Of a DNA stretch of 11,298 nt, positions 6,530-11,298 are shown in pieces. A program made the position numbers and the translations under genes. Under the pieces are notes generated by a model. The model was not told the origin of the DNA and searched no databases. It saw only the letters and a program-made list of their open reading frames with translations. The stretch spans positions 1 through 11,298 of the forward strand of contig USFK01000031.1 of the NCBI GenBank assembly GCA_900553935.1, read 5' to 3'. Every line of letters starts with the position of its first letter. Position 1 is the first letter of the stretch. This DNA comes from an uncultured Collinsella sp. (GTDB taxonomy: Bacteria; Actinomycetota; Coriobacteriia; Coriobacteriales; Coriobacteriaceae).

Positions 6530-6847
6530 CTATGCCACAGGCTTAACATCATCCATGACGACGTTATCCATAGCAGCTCGATTGATCTGGTGAACGTAGA
6601 TAGAAAGGCGGATGGCCGTGCGCGACTCCCCGTTAATGAGGATGTCGGAGAACACGGGCGCGCAGGAAATATCAAAACCGGTTGGAATCAAAAAACCGCG
6701 CGCGATAGCAACGGCCTTAATAGCCTGGTTGACGGCACCGGCGCCGACACACTGGATGTTGACGGGTACACCATCCTTGACCATGCCGGCGATGGCGCCG
6801 GCAACGGACGCGGGCGATGATTTGCTTGATACCTTCAGGCAATCCAT
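6530..6847 (-). CDS. spoVS: stage V sporulation protein S (SpoVS) family protein
   Basis: Small Alba-like-fold protein. In Bacillus subtilis SpoVS acts at stage V of sporulation; the family also occurs widely in non-sporulating bacteria, where its role is unsettled and nucleic-acid binding has been suggested. The 105-aa product begins MDCLKVSSKSSPASVAGAIA and carries the family core QCVGAGAVNQAIKAVAIARG (32-51), then DISCAPVFSDILINGESRTAI (59-79). Bacillus SpoVS is about 86 aa, so there is an extra C-terminal tail of roughly 20 residues (about 86-105). The ATG at 6847-6845 has AGGAG 7 bases upstream. A longer reading to 6922 would use the whole intergenic stretch and has no family match. It sits between a GHKL ATPase gene and miaB, near rny, as spoVS does near rny and miaB in Bacillus. 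Confidence 0.93.
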   Translation of the reverse strand: MDCLKVSSKSSPASVAGAIAGMVKDGVPVNIQCVGAGAVNQAIKAVAIARGFLIPTGFDISCAPVFSDILINGESRTAIRLSIYVHQINRAAMDNVVMDDVKPVA

Positions 6848-6888
6848 GAAGAAACTCCTGCATTTAAAAGTACGTTTTAACTGCAATA

Positions 6889-6917
6889 ACTGTATCGTAC
6901 CGAGTGGACTCGGTAAA
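6889..6917 (-). promoter_or_regulatory. possible spoVS promoter with a palindromic operator
   Basis: On the minus strand TTTACC (6917-6912) and TACAGT (6894-6889) are 17 bases apart; each matches its consensus hexamer at 4 of 6 positions. A 16-bp palindrome, accgagtggactcggt (6899-6914, 7-bp arms), fills most of the spacer. No T-run follows on either strand, so an operator fits better than a terminator. It lies in the 74-bp gap between the ATPase gene and spoVS. Confidence 0.35.
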
Positions 6918-6921
6918 GGCA

Positions 6922-8007
6922 CTATTCCTCTTTGGCAAGATCAAAGGTCACGGTGATTCGATCACGCGAAACACGGATCTTTGGGTCGCCGCAAAGGTTG
7001 AGATAGTACCGGGTGGCAAGGTCATTAAAGTCGCGTTCCACAGCGCGCGAAAACTGTGCCATGTCATCCTTGGCAATACGTAGCCCGCGACGATCCTTCG
7101 CGAGATCGACAGGAGCCGGCGCATGCGAGGACGAATCACGCTCGCGCAGCAGACGCGCGGTCACACCGCGAACGGGCTTAATCTGCCCTGCCAAAATGCG
7201 ATGGGCCGTGCGCTCGGACATCTCAAGACCCAAACCCGAACAAATACGGATAAAGTCCTCGGCATCAGAAGCAAGGCCTAAACGATCGACAACCGGAAGC
7301 TCGCTCTCGTCATCAATGAACAGGAGACGAGACGTATCGAGCCGACTTGACGCTTGAGCATAAAGGGTCGCGGCAATCTCAGACGGAGAACCGAGATAGA
7401 CATCGCAACCACGCAACTCCTCGAGCGCAAACTCACAAGCAGCGCGAATAATATTATGTGGACCGCGAGCGCAGACATAACGTCCGTCCTCATCCTTGAC
7501 GGCCTGGGGCCAGCTGGACTGATCGGCACGCTCACTGAGGCGGTCGGCCGCAACGCTCACCTTGAAGGCTGAACCAAGATCGACGCCGGACGTGACCACA
7601 CGGGCCTCGTCGGTGTTCTGCTTAATCGAAAACAATGCCATGCCACGACCGTGAACGCCCCAACGGTCCATCTTCATGCTCTCGAGCTTGGAGGTAACGC
7701 GGGCATCAAAGATTCGCTCTTGCATATCCTGCGGAACGCCAGAACCGTTATCCAGAAAGACAAGCGTGCGGACGCCATCTTCCTTGGTCGTGGCGAGATA
7801 GACCTTGTCGGCGCCGGCATCGCGAGCATTACGGAGCATTTCGATGACGATGTCCTCGACATGCTGAATGTCGTGCTTAGCCTGGCGCCGCTCGGCCTCC
7901 GAAACGCGGAGGCGGACATACCCCTCGCCAAGGTTCTCCTCGACGCGAAGGTTGCCCTCCCCCGACATCGACGCGATAAATGAGATGAGCTCGTTCGCGT
8001 CGCTCAT
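6922..8007 (-). CDS. GHKL-fold ATP-binding protein of unknown function
   Basis: A 361-aa soluble protein with an N-terminal GHKL (Hsp90/gyrase/histidine kinase/MutL) ATPase fold. The N-box is EMLRNARDAGADKVY (56-70, with Glu56, Asn60 and Asp63). The G1 box is DNGSGVP (86-92). A MutL-like TSK follows (105-107), then the G2 loop GVHGRGMALFSI (117-128). The rest (about 180-361) matches nothing I recognise; it has no histidine-kinase phosphoacceptor domain, MutL C-terminal domain or membrane helix. The final 40 residues include FNDLATRYYLNLCGDPKIRV. The ATG is one base after the rny stop with no clear ribosome site, so translation probably depends on rny coupling. spoVS follows 74 bp downstream. 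Its place between rny and spoVS is that of ymdB in Bacillus, but the protein is unrelated to that phosphoesterase. Confidence 0.85.
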   Translation of the reverse strand: MSDANELISFIASMSGEGNLRVEENLGEGYVRLRVSEAERRQAKHDIQHVEDIVIEMLRNARDAGADKVYLATTKEDGVRTLVFLDNGSGVPQDMQERIFDARVTSKLESMKMDRWGVHGRGMALFSIKQNTDEARVVTSGVDLGSAFKVSVAADRLSERADQSSWPQAVKDEDGRYVCARGPHNIIRAACEFALEELRGCDVYLGSPSEIAATLYAQASSRLDTSRLLFIDDESELPVVDRLGLASDAEDFIRICSGLGLEMSERTAHRILAGQIKPVRGVTARLLRERDSSSHAPAPVDLAKDRRGLRIAKDDMAQFSRAVERDFNDLATRYYLNLCGDPKIRVSRDRITVTFDLAKEE

Positions 8008-8008
8008 G

Positions 8009-9559
8009 TTATTTAGCGATATCGACAGCGCGGCTCTCGCGAATCACGACGACGCGCACCTGACCGGGATACTCCATCTCTTCCTCGATCTGATGGGCGA
8101 TATCGTGAGCCAGGACCGTGGACTGGGCATCGGAGATCTTGTCCGGCTGGACCATGACGTGGACCTCGCGACCGGCCTGCATGGCATAGGTACGTTCGAC
8201 GCCGTCATGGGAGTTGGCGATCTCCTCGAGCTTCTCAAGACGCTTGATGTAGTTCTCGGCAGACTCGCGACGGGCACCGGGGCGAGAGGCAGAGACAGCA
8301 TCGGCGGCCTGCACCAGGACATCGAGCACCGTGTTGGGGTCGACATCGGCATGGTGAGCCTCAATAGCGTGGACGATAACGGGCTTCTCGCCATAACGGC
8401 GGGCAAGCTCGGCGCCGATGACGGCATGCGGGCCCTCGACCTCGTGGTCGATAGCCTTGCCAATGTCGTGGAGAAGGCCGGCACGCTTGGCGGGAGCAGG
8501 ATCCAAGCCCAGCTCGGAAGCCATCACGCCGCACAGATCAGAGACCTCGAGGGAATGCTGAAGCACGTTCTGACCAAACGAGGTACGGTAGCGCAGGGCA
8601 CCAAGGGTCTTGACGATCTCGGGGTGCAGATCGTGGATGCCGGTATCGAAGGCAGCCTGCTCGCCAGCCTCGCGCACGCGCTGCTGAACCAGGTCGGCGG
8701 CCTTGTGATACATCTCCTCGATACGGGCAGGGTGAATGCGGCCGTCGGCGATGAGGTTCTCGAGGGCGACACGGGCGGTCTCACGACGGACCGGGTCGAA
8801 GCTCGAAAGAACGACGGTCTCGGGCGTGTCGTCGATCACGAGGTTGACGCCGGAAACCTGCTCGAAGGTCCGGATGTTGCGACCCTCGCGACCGATGATA
8901 CGGCCCTTGAGGTCATCAGAGGGAATGTGCACGGAGGTAACGGTAACCTCGGCAGTGTGGTCGGCAGCGCAGCGCTGAATCGCCAGAGACAGAATCTCCT
9001 GGGCGGTCTTGTGGCACTCGGCGCGAACCTGCTGCTCGGACTCGCGAATGATCGTGGCGGCCTCGTGGGTGACCTCGCCGCGAACCTTATCGAGGAGCTC
9101 CTTGTGGGCGTCCTCGCGGGTAAGGTCGGCGATACGCTCGAGCTCGGAGGTCTGCTTTGCACAGAGCTCCTCGAGCTCACGGGAGCGCTTCTCGACCTGA
9201 CCGGCCTGGCTGGACAGCTGATGCTCGCGCTTGTCGAGAGCGTCGTTGCGGCGATCAAGGGATTCCTCGCGCTGCATCACGCGGTTCTCGAGCGTACGAA
9301 TCTCGTTCTTACGCTGCTTGTCCTCGGCCTCGGCGGCCTGCTTGTTCTTGATGATCTCCTCTTTAGCCTCGAGCAGAGCCTCTTTTTTGAGGGTCTCGGC
9401 CTGACGCTTAGCATCACCGATCAGGGACTCAGCCTGTGCGTGTGCCGACTGGATTTTTTCGTCGGCCTCGTGAAGACTACCCTGCTTGGCGGTGCGCATG
9501 TAGGCAATGGCGGCGATGGCACCCAAAACGATGCCAACGAGCGCTGCGATGATAGGCAT
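8009..9559 (-). CDS. rny: ribonuclease Y
   Basis: Membrane-anchored endoribonuclease that starts mRNA decay in many Gram-positives. The 516-aa protein has an N-terminal membrane helix (about 2-22), a long charged coiled coil (about 30-200, rich in Glu, Lys, Arg and Ala), a KH domain with GRIIGREGRNIRTFE (219-233; GREG loop 223-226) and an HD domain with LLHDIGKAID (362-371), whose His364-Asp365 pair binds the catalytic metal. The C-terminal YmdA/RNase Y domain ends at DIAK. I used ATG 9559, with AAGGAG 5 bases upstream; an in-frame GTG at 9565 overlaps that ribosome site. Upstream lie a strong promoter and a roughly 160-base leader with two hairpins. The GHKL ATPase gene begins one base after the stop. 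Confidence 0.97.
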   Translation of the reverse strand: MPIIAALVGIVLGAIAAIAYMRTAKQGSLHEADEKIQSAHAQAESLIGDAKRQAETLKKEALLEAKEEIIKNKQAAEAEDKQRKNEIRTLENRVMQREESLDRRNDALDKREHQLSSQAGQVEKRSRELEELCAKQTSELERIADLTREDAHKELLDKVRGEVTHEAATIIRESEQQVRAECHKTAQEILSLAIQRCAADHTAEVTVTSVHIPSDDLKGRIIGREGRNIRTFEQVSGVNLVIDDTPETVVLSSFDPVRRETARVALENLIADGRIHPARIEEMYHKAADLVQQRVREAGEQAAFDTGIHDLHPEIVKTLGALRYRTSFGQNVLQHSLEVSDLCGVMASELGLDPAPAKRAGLLHDIGKAIDHEVEGPHAVIGAELARRYGEKPVIVHAIEAHHADVDPNTVLDVLVQAADAVSASRPGARRESAENYIKRLEKLEEIANSHDGVERTYAMQAGREVHVMVQPDKISDAQSTVLAHDIAHQIEEEMEYPGQVRVVVIRESRAVDIAK

Positions 9560-9594
9560 GCTCACTCCTTTTTATGGATTCGTTACACAACAAA

Positions 9595-9620
9595 GCGAAC
9601 CGTCCTTACGAACGGCTCGC
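9595..9620 (-). terminator. hairpin with short U-tract in the rny leader (attenuator-like)
   Basis: Read on the minus strand, GCGAGCCGT (9620-9612) pairs with ACGGTTCGC (9603-9595), a 9-bp stem with one G-U pair and an 8-base loop, followed by TTTGTTGTG. It lies 35 bases before the rny ATG and downstream of the predicted promoter, so it would act within the rny leader. It could instead stop transcripts reading through from recA-recX, or stabilise the 5' end. Confidence 0.45.
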
Positions 9621-9681
9621 GACATTTGAGTAATATGGGCGCAGCTTATGCGAGTCGGATACAGATAAACATATAAACAAA

Positions 9682-9697
9682 CTCATCACAGATGAGC
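9682..9697 (-). terminator. small hairpin followed by a T-rich run, promoter-proximal
   Basis: On the minus strand CTCATC-TGT-GATGAG forms a 6-bp stem, followed by TTTGTTTATATG. It starts about 22 bases after the predicted rny transcription start. It may end recX read-through or form the 5' end of the rny leader; the stem is short, so termination would be weak. Confidence 0.35.
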
Positions 9698-9725
9698 ACA
9701 TATCACAAAGCAAATGACGCTGTTT

Positions 9726-9754
9726 ATCGTACGTTGAACCACAACAACTGTCAA
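9726..9754 (-). promoter_or_regulatory. sigma-70-type promoter for rny
   Basis: On the minus strand a perfect -35 TTGACA (9754-9749), a 17-base spacer and -10 TACGAT (9731-9726) give the optimal vegetative layout. Transcription would start near 9719 and leave a leader of about 160 bases before rny. This separates rny and its followers from recA-recX. Confidence 0.75.
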
Positions 9755-9816
9755 ATAAATGCCCCCAACACGGCGGCTAAAACACGGTGAGCGGCAGGGC
9801 CACAAAACGCATACGC

Positions 9817-10509
9817 CTAAACCGCACATTCCTCGCGTTCGGCATCGAGACGTGCCTTAACGGCATCGGCGGCGATATGATACGAGAAGCCCTTGCCCAT
9901 CAAAAACCGAACCAGTTTTTCGAATCCGCGCGTCTCTGGAACACGCCGCTTGGCGAGCAGGGCTGACGCACGCGCCAAATCGTCTTCGACGGCAAAATAA
10001 TCCTCGGGATAACCGGGAATGTCATCGAGCACGACATGACGGCGCTTGAGCTCGGTCTCGATTTTGCGCTGTCCCCAACCGCGCCGCTTGCGCTCCTCGA
10101 TAAAGTACGAGCAAAAGCGGTTCTCGTCTAAAAAGCGATACTCGGTGGCGCGCTCGACGGCGAAATCGATTGCGGTCTGGTGAAAGCCGTAGCGAGCCAG
10201 CTTGTCACGGACCTCGCCCGTCGCATGGTCGCGGCGCGATAACATCTCGGTCACCATGGTAAGTGCACATTTACGCTCGACGAGCTGCACCGCCTCACGA
10301 AAGTTGTCCCAATCACAGGGAAGATCGGGGCGGTTTTTGACATACAGGCGCGCGACCCGCACGGGAATCCAAATGGACCGCTCAAAACCGCCCTCAAGCT
10401 CACAATCGATATGTGCGCAAGGCTTTTTGGACGCATACCCGCTCGAGAACGAGGAGGCCGCCTTCTTATCGGGAAAGACGACCGTGGCCTCGGTCACCGT
10501 ATACGACAT
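9817..10509 (-). CDS. recX: regulatory protein RecX
   Basis: Modulates RecA, typically by capping or inhibiting the RecA filament. The 230-aa product has the RecX three-helix repeats. The first holds LSRRDHATGEVRDKLARYG (90-108); the second holds FLDENRFCSYFIEERKRRGWGQRKI (126-150), which carries the family's LD-x-x-RF and R-x-x-G-x-G-x-x-KI pattern. A further repeat is near 170-222. It is longer than E. coli RecX (166 aa), mainly through about 65 extra N-terminal residues of unknown use. It starts 11 bp after recA and in the same direction, the usual recA-recX arrangement. The ribosome site is weak, so coupling to recA is likely. Confidence 0.9.
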   Translation of the reverse strand: MSYTVTEATVVFPDKKAASSFSSGYASKKPCAHIDCELEGGFERSIWIPVRVARLYVKNRPDLPCDWDNFREAVQLVERKCALTMVTEMLSRRDHATGEVRDKLARYGFHQTAIDFAVERATEYRFLDENRFCSYFIEERKRRGWGQRKIETELKRRHVVLDDIPGYPEDYFAVEDDLARASALLAKRRVPETRGFEKLVRFLMGKGFSYHIAADAVKARLDAEREECAV

Positions 10510-10520
10510 GAGCGCAACCG

Positions 10521-11298
10521 CTACTCGTCGTCATCATCGAGCATGGCGGAACCATCGATGGCGTAAAGCTCGTCAAACTCCTCAGGCGCAGGCTGATCGG
10601 TCAGCTCGACCTCGGATGGAGCATCGTCGTCAAACTCAAGCCCGCAGGCAAGGCGGACCTTATGCTCAATCTCGTCGGCGCAATCAGGGTGTTCGCGCAG
10701 GAACGCCTTGGCGGCCTCGCGACCGTTGCCGAGCTTGTCCTCGCCATAGGCAAACCAGGAGCCCATCTTCTTGCAGATGCCGCACTCGACAGCCATGTCC
10801 AGAATCGAGCCCTCCTTAGAGATGCCCGTACCGTACATGATGTCGAACTCAGCAGAACGGAACGGAGCTGCCACCTTGTTCTTAACGACCTTGGCGCGCA
10901 CGCGGTTACCGATAACCTCATCCTTAAGCTTAATGCTGTCGATGCGGCGAATGTCGATACGCACCGAAGAGAAGAACTTAAGGGCGCGGCCGCCCGTCGT
11001 GGTCTCGGGGTTGCCGAACATGACGCCGATCTTCTCTCGCAGCTGGTTAATGAAGATGCATGTCGTGTTGGACTTGGACAGCGAGCCGGCGAGCTTGCGG
11101 AGCGCCTGACTCATCAGGCGAGCTTGCAAACCGACCGTGGTATCGCCGATCTCTCCCTCGATCTCGGCACGCGGGGTCAGCGCGGCGACGGAGTCGACGA
11201 CGATGGCATCGATGGCGCCGGAACGCACGAGCATGTCAACAATCTCGAGCGCCTGCTCACCCGTATCAGGCTGGGAAATCAGTACCTCGTCGATATCC
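10521..11298 (-). CDS. recA: recombinase RecA, 5' part outside the window
   Basis: Strand-exchange recombinase and SOS co-protease that triggers LexA self-cleavage. The last 258 residues are visible. They begin DIDEVLISQPDTGEQALEI, equivalent to about residue 110 of E. coli RecA. Walker B is AIVVDSVAAL, loop L1 is near PRAEIEGEIGD, and loop L2 is in KIGVMFGNPETTTGGRALKF, followed by the signature ALKFFSSVR. The C-terminal domain carries a Cys pair (CGICKKMGSWF) and ends in the usual acidic tail (DDDDE). The Walker A motif and start are beyond the right edge, as would be any LexA box in its promoter. There is no intein in the visible part. recX follows after 11 bp. Confidence 0.97.
   Translation of the reverse strand, partial: DIDEVLISQPDTGEQALEIVDMLVRSGAIDAIVVDSVAALTPRAEIEGEIGDTTVGLQARLMSQALRKLAGSLSKSNTTCIFINQLREKIGVMFGNPETTTGGRALKFFSSVRIDIRRIDSIKLKDEVIGNRVRAKVVKNKVAAPFRSAEFDIMYGTGISKEGSILDMAVECGICKKMGSWFAYGEDKLGNGREAAKAFLREHPDCADEIEHKVRLACGLEFDDDAPSEVELTDQPAPEEFDELYAIDGSAMLDDDDE

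Larger units (their letters stand above)
9560..9816. other. 257-bp gene-free region upstream of rny
   Basis: This gap between recX and rny holds a consensus promoter (9726-9754) and two minus-strand hairpins (9682-9697 and 9595-9620), listed separately. Between the recX stop and the promoter there is a short direct repeat, ACACGG twice, about 15 bases apart (near 9768 and 9781). I see no convincing terminator directly after recX and no tRNA or known riboswitch. Confidence 0.6.

Noticed and set aside
6848..6922. 25-residue N-terminal extension of SpoVS
   Set aside because: The extension has no family similarity and would occupy the promoter/palindrome region; ATG 6847 has a good AGGAG and a family-typical N-terminus.
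7868..9676. 602-codon open frame on the plus strand opposite rny
   Set aside because: It is antisense to clear rny and ATPase genes, has low-complexity Leu/Gly/Val/Asp composition with no recognisable domain, and has no ribosome site. It reflects the codon pattern of the coiled-coil gene beneath it.
9606..9701. 31-codon leader peptide on the minus strand ending in the loop of the second rny hairpin
   Set aside because: The end position is suggestive of attenuation, but there is no ribosome site before its ATG and no run of regulatory codons.
9768..9810. possible recX terminator between recX and the rny promoter
   Set aside because: Only short, interrupted pairing (GCCC with GGGC) and an ATTTATTT stretch; too weak to call.

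Overview
The window reads as a core-genome segment of a moderately GC-rich actinobacterium. Gene content and protein sequences fit the Coriobacteriia best, and a Collinsella-like gut organism is my inference. The grounds are Gram-positive-type LexA boxes, a lexA/LysM/nrdR block as in Mycobacterium (lexA, Rv2719c, nrdR), and RNase Y plus SpoVS arranged as in Bacillus. I see no tRNA, rRNA, insertion sequence, phage gene or CRISPR array.

Layout. Positions 1-1393 hold three minus-strand genes: a YneA-like LysM membrane protein, nrdR and dut (dut runs off the left edge). Positions 1394-1553 are a divergent control region with three LexA boxes spaced exactly 28 bp apart. Positions 1554-2902 hold lexA and a DUF1624/HGSNAT-type membrane protein on the plus strand, joined by a taATG overlap. 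Everything from 2887 to the right edge is on the minus strand. In transcription order it is recA (5' part outside the window), recX, a 257-bp gap with a strong promoter and two hairpins, rny (RNase Y), a GHKL-fold ATPase of unknown role, a SpoVS-family gene, miaB, miaA and hflX. The last three overlap each other by one base. hflX ends inside the 3' end of the DUF1624 gene, a 16-bp convergent overlap.

How the genes fit together. RecA and LexA are the SOS sensor and repressor, and RecX modulates RecA. The LysM protein probably halts division during SOS. NrdR and dUTPase manage deoxynucleotide pools and may be read from the same SOS promoter. RNase Y starts mRNA decay at the membrane. MiaA and MiaB make ms2i6A37 in tRNA, and HflX is a ribosome-splitting GTPase. 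The order recA - rny - x - spoVS - miaB - miaA - hflX - lexA - yneA recalls Bacillus subtilis, except that a GHKL ATPase stands where Bacillus has YmdB.

Most of the window is conserved housekeeping. The least explained parts are the GHKL ATPase/SpoVS pair, a 12-bp inverted repeat that buries the nrdR start codon, the hairpin-bearing leader of rny, and the coupling of a membrane acyltransferase-like gene to lexA.
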